Source: JAUIIK01 sp963745675 (GTDB taxonomy: Bacteria; Chloroflexota; Chloroflexia; Thermomicrobiales; CFX8). Taken from it: a DNA stretch of 64,000 nucleotides. The notes beneath the pieces were generated by a model. It did no database searches. It had not been told where the DNA came from and saw only the letters and a list, made by a program, of their open reading frames with translations. Location of the stretch: positions 76,003 to 140,002 of the forward strand of contig CAVUYM010000031.1 of NCBI GenBank assembly GCA_963745675.1, given 5' to 3'. Positions 43,806-53,077 of the stretch are shown here, piece by piece. A program made the position numbers and the translations under genes. Position 1 is the first letter of the stretch; the number at the start of each line of letters is the position of its first letter.

Positions 43806-44942
43806 CTAATATGGTTTCTCTGGCATCTCCGGCTTCCTGCCCAACTTGCCGTTGACGACCATGCTGCCGAGCACTTCCATGATGCCGTGGGCGCCGAGCA
43901 GGGCGGTAATGTCGGCGTGGTCGTAAGGCGGCGATACCTCAACGATCTCCATACCAACCAGCCCTTCGGCGGCGAAACCGCGCAACATCCGCAAAATCTC
44001 GCGCGGGGTCAGGCCTCCGGCAACGGGCGTGCCGGTACCGGGCGCGTAGGCAGGGTCGACGACATCTATATCGAATGAGAGCCAGACGGCGTCGGCATTG
44101 TGCCAGGCGATCTCTAGCGCGTACTCGACGATTCGCTCGACGCCATAACGGTCGATGTCGTCAACGGTGATGACGGTTGCGTTGCGATCGCGCGCTTCTC
44201 GCAATCCATCGCGGCCACCAGACCAGCCGCCGATGCCGATCTGGACGAGATTGGTTGGCGGCGCATTCGGGATATTCGTGGCGTGGAAGAAGGGCGAACC
44301 GTGCATGCGTTCGTCCCAGCTGTATTCGGAAATGTCGGAGTGCCGGTCAAGATGGATAATGCCAATGTTGCCGTCGATGTAGGGAGAGATGCCCCGCACA
44401 TCGGGGTAGCCGATGGCGTGATCGCCGCCAAGGACGACAGGAAAGACCTCCCGCTCGGCGACATAGGAGACTGCCTTGGCGATCTGATCGAAGGATTTCT
44501 CGAGATTGGAAGGGATGATACGGATATCTCCGAGGTCAACCATATCCAGCGAACTCTTGATATTGACGCCCATGCCGGGGTTATAAGGACTGCCGACCTC
44601 GGATGACATCTTGCGCAACGCCGCTGGACCGAAGCGAGTTCCCGGGCGGTAGGTCGTCCCGCCGTCGTACGGAGCGCCGAGGAATGCTACATGCTGGCTG
44701 TCGAGGTCGCGAGCGTCTTCGAGAAATGGAGTACTCAGAAATGCGTCAGTGGAGGTACGCCGGCCACGCGCAAACAGCGTGATCTTGCGGTCACGGATGC
44801 TTTCGGCGGCTTCCAGAGCGAACTCGCGCAGTTCCTCTTCACGGTCACGCTCTTCCGGACCTTCCAGGTATTCCTGAGCGTCCATCGCCCAGGTACCCTG
44901 AAGGTCCTCGCGCCTGACACGTCGATCTTCTTCTTCAGCCAT
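43806..44942 (-). CDS. Ureohydrolase (agmatinase/arginase superfamily), copy 2
   Basis: This 378-residue paralogue of copy 1 is collinear almost throughout (LQGTWAM, AESIRDRK, FLGAPYDGGTTYRPG, VVLGGDHAIGYPDVRG, LSFDIDVVDPAYAPGTGTP). It has the same unusual DRHSD in place of DAHxD. The most obvious differences are in the first 90 residues and around GGWSGGRDGLREA. The ATG 44942 leader carries CTGGGGGACTGCT. The upstream copy of the tandem pair, it is 142 bases before copy 1. A duplicated pair could form hetero-oligomers or act on two guanidino substrates. Confidence 0.85.
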   Translation of the reverse strand: MAEEEDRRVRREDLQGTWAMDAQEYLEGPEERDREEELREFALEAAESIRDRKITLFARGRRTSTDAFLSTPFLEDARDLDSQHVAFLGAPYDGGTTYRPGTRFGPAALRKMSSEVGSPYNPGMGVNIKSSLDMVDLGDIRIIPSNLEKSFDQIAKAVSYVAEREVFPVVLGGDHAIGYPDVRGISPYIDGNIGIIHLDRHSDISEYSWDERMHGSPFFHATNIPNAPPTNLVQIGIGGWSGGRDGLREARDRNATVITVDDIDRYGVERIVEYALEIAWHNADAVWLSFDIDVVDPAYAPGTGTPVAGGLTPREILRMLRGFAAEGLVGMEIVEVSPPYDHADITALLGAHGIMEVLGSMVVNGKLGRKPEMPEKPY

Positions 44943-45063
44943 AGCAGTCCCCCAGAGTCAGCTCGAGGTTATTGAATTGGGCCACGCTGGCGAGGATGAC
45001 ACTATCTGCGCGTGGTCCGCTCACTCTACACGTTCGGCGCAAACGGTAAAAGGGGCAGCGCAG

Positions 45064-45670
45064 CTACCAGCCATCTGACTCGTGTGCTCGGCGGTGGCTA
45101 ACAGCCAGAAGCTCGATCATATCGAACTGTCTGCGAGCGATCGGGGCGATCACGGCACGCGCCAGCAGCCGCTTCCACCAGCCGCGCGCGTTGATCGAAA
45201 ACGAGAGATCGACCAAACCATCGCCAACATCCCGCACCTGCCAACGTTCGAGCGATGCCACTACCGAGGGCTCCCCGATACCAGCGATGCAGGACCATAC
45301 GCTCGTCATCGTGTACAAAGCCACATTCGAAGACGACCGGAATCCAACCGAGTCGGGCATCGATTCGGGCCAGTGTCCGATCGCCGCGTTGTTCGAGGAT
45401 GTCAACGCCGTGGATGTGGGGCATCAGGCCCGGCCAGCAGGTGATGTCGGCGGCGAGATACCAGGTTTGGGCGGGGTAGGCGGGGAAAGGGCCCTCACCC
45501 CCCGGCCCCCTCTCCCAATGCTGGGAGAGGGGGAGGAAAGTCAGAAGAGTGAGTGCGACACCGCTCGCTCTTACACCCCTCTCCCAAACTTGGGAGAGGG
45601 GCCGGGGGTGAGGGCTCTGCACTTGACGCCCACCCGCAACTCGCAGAAGATGCTCCATCACGTTCATCAT
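45064..45670 (-). CDS. SRPBCC (polyketide-cyclase-like) protein, interrupted by repeat and frameshift
   Basis: Minus-strand frames join into a START/SRPBCC ligand-binding protein: PAQTWYLAADITCWPGLMPH, VDILEQRGDRTLARIDARLG, then after a shift near 45250-45270 LERWQVRDVGDGLVDLSFS and a C-terminal helix (IARRQFDMIELLAVSHRRA). Before PAQTWY the frame runs through a 123-base inverted-repeat element (45492-45614), producing SPHPRPLSQVWERG-type filler, preceded by MEHLLRVAGGRQVQ. So a repeat seems to have inserted within the N-terminal codons without closing the frame. It is divergent from the DUF4438 gene. Probably a damaged gene. Confidence 0.6.
45492..45614. repeat. MITE-like element made of two inverted repeat units
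   Basis: CCCTCACCCCCCGGCC starts the left unit (45492-45533) and the complementary GGCCGGGGGTGAGGG ends the right unit (45576-45614), giving nearly perfect terminal inverted repeats of about 24 bases. Each unit also has its own CCCTCTCCCA/TGGGAGAGGG stem. A single unit is found at 22983-23026. It lies inside the SRPBCC reading frame. Confidence 0.8.
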
Positions 45671-45689
45671 GGGAAAGAGGATACACAGG

Positions 45690-46559
45690 ATGAGCCCGAT
45701 TCAGAGTAACCGGACAAACCTGGTCAAGATTTCGGTGACCGGCAACGTCGTGCACCCGCGCTTCAATGCGCGTTCACCGTACCGGATTTCGATTCACGGC
45801 GAGCCGCGCGTACTGCCCGGCACAGGTGGTGTGACCTACAACGTGCGAGTTGGAACGCGGGTCGACAGCATCGTCGGCGATCACGTCGAGCCAGGCGTGT
45901 CGATGAAGAACCCGGACGAAGAGAGCAATGGCGGCCTCAACATTCTGGCCTGCATCGGCAACCCCGCCGAGATTCTGACCGGCAAGGCCAGCGGCGATGT
46001 CGGCGTCGTGACCGGCAAACATGGCGGCGCAGAGCATGTCATGGTCGATTTCCCGGACGAAGTGCTGGAGAAGATGGTCCCGGGCGACCGCATCCTCGTA
46101 CGCGGCTTTGGCGTTGGCCTGGAATTGCCGGACTTCCCGGACATCAAATGTATGAGCCTCGATCCCGATTTCTTCGAGAAGTGGATCACAGAAGAGCGTG
46201 ACGGCAAGCTGGTTGTGCCGGTCACTCACAAAGTTCCGGCGAGCGTCATGGGTTCCGGGCTAGGCCGCGACAACGCCTTCCGGGGCGACTACGACATCAC
46301 GATGTTCGATCCCCAGATTGTCGCTGAGTGTGGTTTGGAGACGCTACGGCTGGGCGATCTCGTCGCGATCATGGATGCCGATTCGACTTATGGCCGCTAC
46401 TACAACACCGGCTCGGTCACGATCGGGATCATCGCCCATGGCAACTCGATCATCGCCGGTCACGGCCCCGGCGTCACCTGCATCCTGGCCAGTCGTTCGG
46501 GCGCGATTGAGCCAGTCATCGATGCAGGCGCGAATATCGGGGATATTCTGAGCTTGTGA
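45690..46559 (+). CDS. DUF4438-family protein
   Basis: This 289-residue protein matches DUF4438: GNVVHPRFNARSPYRISIHGE, VLPGTGGVTYNVRVG, DSIVGDHVEPGVSMKN, GNPAEILTGKASGDVGVVTGK, then VMVDFPDEVLEKMVPGDRILV and the C-terminal ITIGIIAHGNSIIAGHGPG-like stretch. Function unknown; the fold looks beta-rich and Gly-rich. ATG 45690 or ATG 45669 (7 codons earlier) may be the start; GGGAAAGAGG lies between them. Divergent from the SRPBCC gene and downstream of the ureohydrolases, it probably belongs to a catabolic group. Confidence 0.8.
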   Translation: MSPIQSNRTNLVKISVTGNVVHPRFNARSPYRISIHGEPRVLPGTGGVTYNVRVGTRVDSIVGDHVEPGVSMKNPDEESNGGLNILACIGNPAEILTGKASGDVGVVTGKHGGAEHVMVDFPDEVLEKMVPGDRILVRGFGVGLELPDFPDIKCMSLDPDFFEKWITEERDGKLVVPVTHKVPASVMGSGLGRDNAFRGDYDITMFDPQIVAECGLETLRLGDLVAIMDADSTYGRYYNTGSVTIGIIAHGNSIIAGHGPGVTCILASRSGAIEPVIDAGANIGDILSL

Positions 46560-46605
46560 GATTTTGTACCAAGATTCGGCGATATCGCTGGTGCTGACTT
46601 AACTC

Positions 46606-46632
46606 ATAACAACCTATTCAATAGGGTGTTAT
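46606..46632. terminator. Hairpin after the DUF4438 gene
   Basis: ATAACAaCCTATT pairs with AATAGGgTGTTAT around a single base, 47 bases after the DUF4438 stop. The one mismatch is the a/g pair near the base of the stem. Probably the transcript end. Confidence 0.5.
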
Positions 46633-46730
46633 TGGTTCCACCGGTTCCACTAAATTTGGAGTAAAGAGGAAGAATCCAACACTTTTGTGACTCACGAGCC
46701 CAAGCTTGACACTCCAAGAGCAACAATGAT

Positions 46731-46836
46731 GTCATCCTGAGCGAAGGCTTTGCGGAGCCGAAGGATCTAGCTACGTCCGAGCCACACATTCATAGTCATA
46801 GATCCTTCGACTCTACTGCGTTTCGCTCAGGATGAC
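46731..46836. repeat. Intact GTCATCCTGAGCG inverted-repeat element
   Basis: A 106-base element: the left arm begins GTCATCCTGAGCGAAGG and ends GAAGGATCTA (46731-46769), the right arm begins TAGATCCTTCGA and ends TTTCGCTCAGGATGAC (46799-46836). The same family occurs at 56851, where it is split by IS110. The 513-base gap 46560-47072 has no gene; besides this element it holds only the hairpin at 46606 and GCGGGG/CCCCGC (46897-46913). Confidence 0.8.
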
Positions 46837-47072
46837 CTATATACCAGTGTCTCACTGGAACAAACACATCTCGTTATCCCGCAATTGGTGGAAAAAGCGG
46901 GGCTCGTCCCCGCCCGCCCGCGAACCTGCCTGCGTATGCGAGTGAGGGCGAGTCCCACTCTTGAGACTGCCGCAATATACAGATCATGCCAGGCTGAATC
47001 ATGCCCGAATTCGGTTTAGGAAGATGCCTTCACCCTCGACCAACTGCACGCGGAGAGGGAGTGAAAGCGAAG

Positions 47073-48044
47073 TTACTTCTTCAGCCAGGGGTCGAAGGCA
47101 TCGCGGATGCCGTCGCCGAGGAAGTTGAAGGCCAGGACGGTTAGGGAGAGCGCACCGGCAGGCGCCAGCAACATATAGGGATAGGAGCGCAGGTTCGGGA
47201 TCGCTTCGCTGATCATAAGCCCCCAGCTCGGCATCGGCGGGCGCACTCCCAGGCCAAGAAAGCTGATACCCGATTCGTAGATGATGGCTGACGGGATGCC
47301 GAGGGTGACAGCGACGATGATCGGAGCCAGTGTATTCGACAGAATATGACGGCTCATGATCTGCCGGTTGGTCGCCCCAATGCTATGAGCTGCTTCAACA
47401 AACTCTTTTCTCTTCAATGACATTGCCTGTGCGCGGACAATACGGGCCACCGTAAGCCAGCTGATCAGTCCCAATCCAATAAATACGCCGACAAGTCCGC
47501 CAAGCCGGCTGTTCGCGGTCGCCAGGGTGTACATGATTCCGCTCTCGGCGTTGTCGAGGACACCCTGCAGAAAGGTCATGATGATGATGACGAAGAGCAG
47601 GCTCGGCATCGCGTAGAGGATATCGACGATGCGCATGATGAAGGTGTCGACCTTGCCGCCATAATAGCCAGCGACGATACCTGCCGGAACGCCGATCAGG
47701 ACGATCACCAACTGGACGATGATGCCCACCGTCAGCGAAATACGCGCGCCAAACAACAGGCGGCTCAGGATGTCACGTCCAAGCTGATCGGTGCCGAGCG
47801 GGTGCTGCCAGTTCGGCGATTCCCGGATAGCATCATAATTCTGCTCGGAGTAACCATAGGGACTCACAATAGGAGCAAAGATCGCCAGGATGGCCAGAAT
47901 AGTGATGAACACCAGCGACGAGATGGCCAGCCGGTTCTGTTTCAGCCGCTTGAAGGCATCGCTCCAGAGGCTGTTCGCCGGTTTCGCTCGTTCGAACTCG
48001 ATCGTTCGAGATGGTGCAGAGACTCTATCCGAAGCAGTGCTCAT
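47073..48044 (-). CDS. Oligopeptide ABC transporter permease, OppC/DppC type
   Basis: This 323-residue membrane protein has the OppC N-terminal extension (FKRLKQNRLAISSLVFITILA) and the BPD-type permease core with LGTDQLGRDILSRLLFGARISL. The cytoplasmic EAA loop is VEAAHSIGATNRQIMSRHILSN, and the end is GDGIRDAFDPWLKK. It follows OppB by 29 bases and is last in the three-gene transporter operon. No ATPase genes are seen within the window, so they must be elsewhere. Confidence 0.93.
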   Translation of the reverse strand: MSTASDRVSAPSRTIEFERAKPANSLWSDAFKRLKQNRLAISSLVFITILAILAIFAPIVSPYGYSEQNYDAIRESPNWQHPLGTDQLGRDILSRLLFGARISLTVGIIVQLVIVLIGVPAGIVAGYYGGKVDTFIMRIVDILYAMPSLLFVIIIMTFLQGVLDNAESGIMYTLATANSRLGGLVGVFIGLGLISWLTVARIVRAQAMSLKRKEFVEAAHSIGATNRQIMSRHILSNTLAPIIVAVTLGIPSAIIYESGISFLGLGVRPPMPSWGLMISEAIPNLRSYPYMLLAPAGALSLTVLAFNFLGDGIRDAFDPWLKK

Positions 48045-48073
48045 CGCGTAACGCTCCTAGCGTATCCCAGCCA

Positions 48074-49009
48074 TCATGAATGCGATATTCGTGGATCGAG
48101 GAACTGGTAGAGAATATCGACGATCAGATTCATGATCGTAATCAGCGTACCGAACAGCAGGACAGTTCCGAGTATGACGGGATAATCCCGGCTAGAGATA
48201 CTCAAGACGAAATGCCTGCCTACGCCGGGAATCGAGTAAATCGACTCTACAAAGAACGACCCGGTGACGACGTTGGCAAGCGTGACACCGGCAACCGTGA
48301 TCACCGGTAACAGCGAGTTCTGAATACAGTGGCGGATGATAACAGAACGCTCGTGAAGTCCTTTGGCGCGGGCGGTGCGAACGTAGTCCATCGACAACAC
48401 CTCAAGCATGCTGGCACGGGTGTAGCGAGCCAGGACCGCCGATGGAAACAGCGCAAGCGCAATCGCCGGAATGATGATCGTCGTGCTCCAGATACCATCC
48501 CACCCTCCAGTGGGTAATACATGAAACCTGCTTGCCAGGACTAGCACGAGCAGAGAGACGACCACGTAGGAGGGTGTGGAAATCCCGACAATCGCAGTGA
48601 AGCTGGCCAGGTAGTCGATCCAGGTGTTGTGCTTGAGCGCGCCAATCACGCCAAGCGTGATCCCAATGGTCACCGCCATCACCATAGCGACGAGCCCAAG
48701 CCTTGCCGAAACAGGAAAAGACTGACTGATGATGTCGGTGACTGACAGTGACCGTTGGGTATAGGACGGGCCGAAATCGCCATGCAGCACATTTCCGAGG
48801 TAGCGGAAATACTGCTGCCAGAGCGGATCATCGAGTCCGTAGGCTGCATTCAGCCGATCCAGGACAATGGGGGGGATAGGTTTATCCCCCTCATTGGACC
48901 AGGGGCTGCCCGGCGTCGCATGCATCAGGAAGAACGTGATCGTATAGATAGCGAGCAGGGTCGGAATGATCAGCAGGGTTCTTCGGATGATATATGCGCG
49001 CCGGTTCAT
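48074..49009 (-). CDS. Oligopeptide ABC transporter permease, OppB/DppB type
   Basis: This 311-residue permease has the OppB N-terminus (YIIRRTLLIIPTLLAIYTITFFL, TPGSPW) and the EAA loop DYVRTARAKGLHERSVIIRHC. It ends VDILYQFLDPRISHS. About six hydrophobic helices are visible. It starts at ATG 49009, 4 bases after the stop of the substrate-binding protein, so the two are tightly coupled. Confidence 0.93.
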   Translation of the reverse strand: MNRRAYIIRRTLLIIPTLLAIYTITFFLMHATPGSPWSNEGDKPIPPIVLDRLNAAYGLDDPLWQQYFRYLGNVLHGDFGPSYTQRSLSVTDIISQSFPVSARLGLVAMVMAVTIGITLGVIGALKHNTWIDYLASFTAIVGISTPSYVVVSLLVLVLASRFHVLPTGGWDGIWSTTIIIPAIALALFPSAVLARYTRASMLEVLSMDYVRTARAKGLHERSVIIRHCIQNSLLPVITVAGVTLANVVTGSFFVESIYSIPGVGRHFVLSISSRDYPVILGTVLLFGTLITIMNLIVDILYQFLDPRISHS

Positions 49010-49012
49010 GGC

Positions 49013-50851
49013 CTAGTGCTCTTCGATTGATACGTACTTGGCAAAGATTACCGGCAGTATAGGCTGCAGGAAGACATTCTTCACGTACGGCTTGACCAGG
49101 AAGAATGACAGTTGATGCCAGAGCGGGATGATCGGTGCCTGCTCAACCAGCATCGCTTCCGCTTCCTCGTACTGCTGGCGACGCGCGTCGGGGTCCGTGT
49201 TGGTGGCAGCTTCAGCGACGAGATCGTTGAACGGCGGGTATTCCCAGTGGTTGCGGTAGTGATCGGACGCCGTCGTGAAGTTCTGATTGTGCCAGTTGAA
49301 CGGATCTCCAAAGTCCGAGCCCCAGTTGCCGATATAGACGTTGAAGGGCGAAGTTTCGCGAGACGCCCGCCAGTCCGAATATGTATTCTGCTCGATCGGC
49401 TCCAGGGTCACCTTTATGCCCAGATTCTGGGTCCAGGCATTCTGGAGATATTCAGCGTCCAGCTTGTAGGTGGACGTCGAGATGTACACCAGAGAGATGT
49501 CTATTTTGCTGGGATCGTCAAAGCCAGCCTCGACGAGCAATGCCTTCGCCTTGTCAACATCCTCGCCAAGGGCTGCGTCCGGGTTGTAGCCGGGGATATC
49601 AGGAGGCAGGACGGTCGGGCCCGGTATCGAATCGCCGAGACGAATCTGTTCTGTCAACGTCTGCCGGTCGATCGCCATCGAAAGTGCCTGACGTACTCGG
49701 TAGTCATCCGTCGGCGCATTGGTGGTATCGCAGACGACGAAGCGCGTTGAAGAGCGTTCGAGCGGGATGATCTCCTTGCTGAGCGTCCCATCATCGCGCA
49801 CCCGCTGAAGATCGGACCCGGGAACCTCGGCATGGTCTAGCTCATCGTTCTCGTAGGCAACGATTCCTTGAGCCTGCTCATCGTCGAATATGGAGTATTC
49901 AATGCGCGTGACGGTGGGCTGGTCGCCCCAGTAGTTGGGGTTAGCTTCCAGAATGATGTTCTGGTTGTGGTTCCATTCGGACAGCACATATGGGCCGGTG
50001 GAAACCATGTTCCCGGCCTCATACCACTGGTCGCCTTTCTCATCGATGACATGCTTTGGAACCGCATAGAAGGTCCAGGTAGACGCCAACAGAGGGAAAT
50101 ACGGTGTGGGGCCAACAAGCGTCACTTTGACCGTACGATCATCCGGCGCTTCCGCGGCAAGCTGATCGATCAGACTCGGATCCATGGCTGCTTCCTCGGC
50201 GCCCTGGATGGGATAGAGTGCCGGAATGTACTGAGAGCGGGTCTCAGGCTCGAGCACACGCTTCCAGCTCCAGACGAAATCTTCAGCGGTAAGCGGCGTG
50301 CCATCGGACCAGGTCAGGCCCTCCTGGAGAGTGAAGGTGTATTCGGTTGCGTCGTCATTGGCTTCAAAGCTATCGGCGAGTAGCGGCAAGAGCTCGTTGC
50401 TCTGGGGGTCGATCCAGACGAGGCCATCAAACAGGTTGCGGAATTGTTCGAGGCCATAGCCGGACGATACGGCCGGGTCCAGGTCGTTGGGCTCGATGGT
50501 CGGTATCCGCAGCACCTGCTCACTCGCCAGGGTCCCGACCGGGGTCATGCCGGCGGGCGCGTCCGATGGCGGTGAGGTTGCATCACTGCTACCCGAAGCC
50601 GTTGTCGCCGTCGGAGAGTCCGCTGCAGTCGTTGCCGTAGGAGCTGCTGCCCCGGTGGTCGCAGTCGGCTCTCCGCCACCATCATCGTCATCATCGCCGC
50701 CGCAGGCTGCCAGGAGCGTCCCAACCAGGACCCCGCCGACACCCATGGCGATACCTCGCCGAATGAGCCCTCTGCGGGTCATTGCGAGATTGATGAGCCA
50801 ACTCGGATATTCCAGTTCGCCGCGTACTTCGCGTTCAGGCTGTTCCTGCAT
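49013..50851 (-). CDS. ABC transporter substrate-binding lipoprotein (SBP_bac_5)
   Basis: This 612-residue protein is an OppA/DppA-like solute-binding protein. It has a twin-arginine-like leader (MTRRGLIRRGIAMGVGG) ending in a lipobox (VGTLLAACGG), an Asp-rich run and a Thr/Ala linker. The type II fold follows, with TWSDGTPLTAEDFVWSWKRV, TGPYVLSEWNHNQNI, RIEYSIFDDEQAQGIVAYEND and the late PLWHQLSFFLVKP. ATG 50851 follows AGGGAAGGTCGAATTT; the frame upstream to 50992 is not used. First gene of the operon. Peptides or other cationic solutes are plausible ligands. Confidence 0.92.
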   Translation of the reverse strand: MQEQPEREVRGELEYPSWLINLAMTRRGLIRRGIAMGVGGVLVGTLLAACGGDDDDDGGGEPTATTGAAAPTATTAADSPTATTASGSSDATSPPSDAPAGMTPVGTLASEQVLRIPTIEPNDLDPAVSSGYGLEQFRNLFDGLVWIDPQSNELLPLLADSFEANDDATEYTFTLQEGLTWSDGTPLTAEDFVWSWKRVLEPETRSQYIPALYPIQGAEEAAMDPSLIDQLAAEAPDDRTVKVTLVGPTPYFPLLASTWTFYAVPKHVIDEKGDQWYEAGNMVSTGPYVLSEWNHNQNIILEANPNYWGDQPTVTRIEYSIFDDEQAQGIVAYENDELDHAEVPGSDLQRVRDDGTLSKEIIPLERSSTRFVVCDTTNAPTDDYRVRQALSMAIDRQTLTEQIRLGDSIPGPTVLPPDIPGYNPDAALGEDVDKAKALLVEAGFDDPSKIDISLVYISTSTYKLDAEYLQNAWTQNLGIKVTLEPIEQNTYSDWRASRETSPFNVYIGNWGSDFGDPFNWHNQNFTTASDHYRNHWEYPPFNDLVAEAATNTDPDARRQQYEEAEAMLVEQAPIIPLWHQLSFFLVKPYVKNVFLQPILPVIFAKYVSIEEH

Positions 50852-51166
50852 AAATTCGACCTTCCCTAACTGAGAGCTTGCAGAACAATCAATACACGAG
50901 CAGCAGCGATACATACGGAAAGACACAAGGGCTCTCCCACAGCATCGGTTTCTTTGGCGATCACTCTGTCGTGCATGATCGGAGTCTAGCACATAGATAA
51001 CCGAAGCTTAACTAATTCCTAACAAGAAAATAGCGATCTTACGGTCTTCTCTTCCAAGACAGTGATCTCTTTATAAGCATATACTCATTATCATATGTCC
51101 TGTCGCCGTAGCATCTAACGTGGCCAGAGGACTGAATTAACGAGAAGATCCAACGGTCGCCTAACA
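50852..51166. other. Gene-free gap, AT-rich
   Basis: This 315-base gap between the transporter operon and the GNAT gene holds no reading frame I can support. It is AT-rich around 50990-51105 (for example TTTATAAGCATATACTC), fitting the promoter of the minus-strand transporter operon and the 3' end of the GNAT transcript. Confidence 0.5.
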
Positions 51167-51724
51167 CTACCGCTGTTCTCGATCTCGCCACTCGTGCGAC
51201 AGCATCCCAAATATCAACATATCGTGACGCTGGCCATCCCGGACGAGGTATTCGCGCTGGGTTCCTTCGAGAGTGAAGCCGAGACGCTTGTAGAGGCGGA
51301 TAGCCGCCTCGTTATAGGCAAAGACTCCGAGCGCAAGGCGATGGAGATTGACGCTATTGAACGCGAAGTCGAGGCCCAGCGTGAGCGCTTCGGTTCCATA
51401 GCCCTTGCCACGCGCAGTTTCGGCACCGATTCCAATCGAGAACCAGCCCGCCTGATTGGACCACTCGATCTCTTCAATGTGAAACGTGCCGATGATCTTC
51501 TCCCTGTCGATCAATCGAATCGCGAAGTGATATTCATCTTTCTTCTTGAATCGCTCGTTCCACCAGTCACGTTGAGCAACCTCTGGCCGCGGATAAGAAG
51601 GGCCGGAGTGCAGATTCCGCAAGAACTCGGGGTCTTCATCCCAAGATATGATCTCGTCTATATCATGCACTTTGATCGACGTCAGCTTTACTCGTTCACC
51701 TATCAGCGGATTACGTTTACTCAT
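51167..51724 (-). CDS. GNAT acetyltransferase, RimJ/RimL-like
   Basis: This 185-residue protein has the GNAT_3 pattern: LIGERVKLTSIKVHDIDEI at the start, FAIRLIDREKIIGTFHI, the acetyl-CoA loop IGAETARGKGYGTEALTLG, and VNLHRLALGVFAYNEAAIRLY, then KRLGFTLEGTQREYLVRDG. It is close to the ribosomal-protein N-acetyltransferase group, but the acceptor is unknown. It starts at ATG 51724 and stands alone. Confidence 0.9.
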   Translation of the reverse strand: MSKRNPLIGERVKLTSIKVHDIDEIISWDEDPEFLRNLHSGPSYPRPEVAQRDWWNERFKKKDEYHFAIRLIDREKIIGTFHIEEIEWSNQAGWFSIGIGAETARGKGYGTEALTLGLDFAFNSVNLHRLALGVFAYNEAAIRLYKRLGFTLEGTQREYLVRDGQRHDMLIFGMLSHEWRDREQR

Positions 51725-51877
51725 GCTGTTCTAATCTCCACGCTTGAACCGAAGGGGGTTCGTGAGCCAACACTCGGTCACTCTAACCACTTTCTCGGCC
51801 TCGACAATTAGGCCATACCGCATCAATTATGATAGATGACATCACCAGGAGGTCAGACGGAGGCAAGGAGGTGCACA

Positions 51878-52769
51878 ATGCTTGATTTGAGCGGCAAGGT
51901 TGCGATCGTCACTGGTGCTGGCAGCGGGATTGGTCGTGGCATCGCACTGGCGCTCGCCGAAGCTGGCGCCGCTGTTCTGGCCTCAGACCTCGTGCTGGCG
52001 CGAGCGGAAGAAACTGCCTCCCACGTTCGTGAAGCAGGCGGTCAGAGTGTAGCCATTGAGAGCGACGTCACCGACCAAAAGTCGGTGCAGGCGCATGGCG
52101 GCAGCGGCGACCAGCGAGTTCGGCAGATTGGACATCTGCGTCGCGAACGCGGGTCTCTACCGCAACGGCTCGATCCTGACGTTCCCGTTAGAGGAGTGGG
52201 ACAGGCTCATTGCGGTCAACCTCACCGGCGTCTATCTCACCGTTCAGAGTTGCGCCCGAGAGATGATTCGTCATGGCAACGGCGGCCGGATTGTGACCCT
52301 CTCGTCAGTCGCAGGAGAACGCGCCTCGGCCGGAGGCTTCGCTTATGGCGCGACGAAGGCAGGCGTGCGGATGATGACGCGCGGCTGGGCGCAAGATCTC
52401 GCAGCCTTCGGGATCACCGTCAACAGCATCGCCCCCGGCCTGATTGATACGCCGATGGGCGACTTCATCTGGGGCCACCACAAAGAAGCGACGGCGGCGG
52501 CTATCCCTGAAGGCCGGCTCGGCATCCCGGCCGACATCGCCAACCTCGCCTGCTGGCTGGCCAGCGACGAAGCGCAATACGTGACCGGCACCTACAACGT
52601 GATCGACGGCGGCTTCCTCGACCGCCCCTTCGACCGGACAACGCTCGACGCCGAACGAGCGCTCAACGCGGCCTACTCCGGCGACGAGCTACTGGCAGAG
52701 ATCGACGCCGCCGGCGAAGCCCGCCACAAAGCAGGCGTAGAGTTGCGTGCCGATCTGGAGTTGGGGTAG
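51878..52769 (+). CDS. Short-chain dehydrogenase/reductase, one frameshift
   Basis: Two frames join into one classical SDR of about 296 residues. The first gives MLDLSGKVAIVTGAGSGIGRG (NAD(P) loop TGxxxGIG) through ESDVTDQKSV. After a one-base shift near 52093 the second gives MAAAATSEFGRLDICVANAG, TLSSVAGERASAGGFAYGATK (Ser, Tyr, Lys catalytic set) and VTGTYNVIDGGF. ATG 51878 has a perfect AAGGAGGTGCACA leader. The acidic DLVLA after strand 2 favours NAD. The C-terminus is about 40 residues longer than typical. Alcohol or hydroxy-acid dehydrogenase; substrate unknown. Confidence 0.87.
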
Positions 52770-52875
52770 CGGCCACGCGCCAACATTGAATTTGCAGTAT
52801 GGGGATGGCATACGCATTCTTGTCGTGTTCGTCCAGCTCTCAAAGCACCCCACAGAGATTCAAGCGCCCATCCAT

Positions 52876-52970
52876 TGGCATCCTGAATGGAGGCTCCGCG
52901 CAATGAAGGATCTAGCTGCGCCCGTGCCACAGTGGCGGGTTCGAAGATCCCTCGTGGCCTCGGGATGCCA
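52876..52970. repeat. Degenerate inverted-repeat element
   Basis: TGGCATCC (52876-52883) and GGATGCCA (52963-52970) end a 95-base stretch with internal GAAGGATC / GATCCCTC. The ends match those of the perfect element at 37109-37254. The remaining gap 52770-53077 holds nothing else. Confidence 0.5.
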
Positions 52971-53077
52971 AGTGCGAGACGAGTTGTCACCGGGGATGTC
53001 CTGGGATGCGCAAGCCGAACGAATCAGGCAGTCGCACACCTGGCTCTCTCTATTCTGCAATGAGAAACGACACGTCT

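Noticed and set aside
52940..52970. GGTTCGAA as a tRNA T-loop
   Set aside because: It lies inside a degenerate inverted-repeat element with no acceptor or anticodon stem around it.
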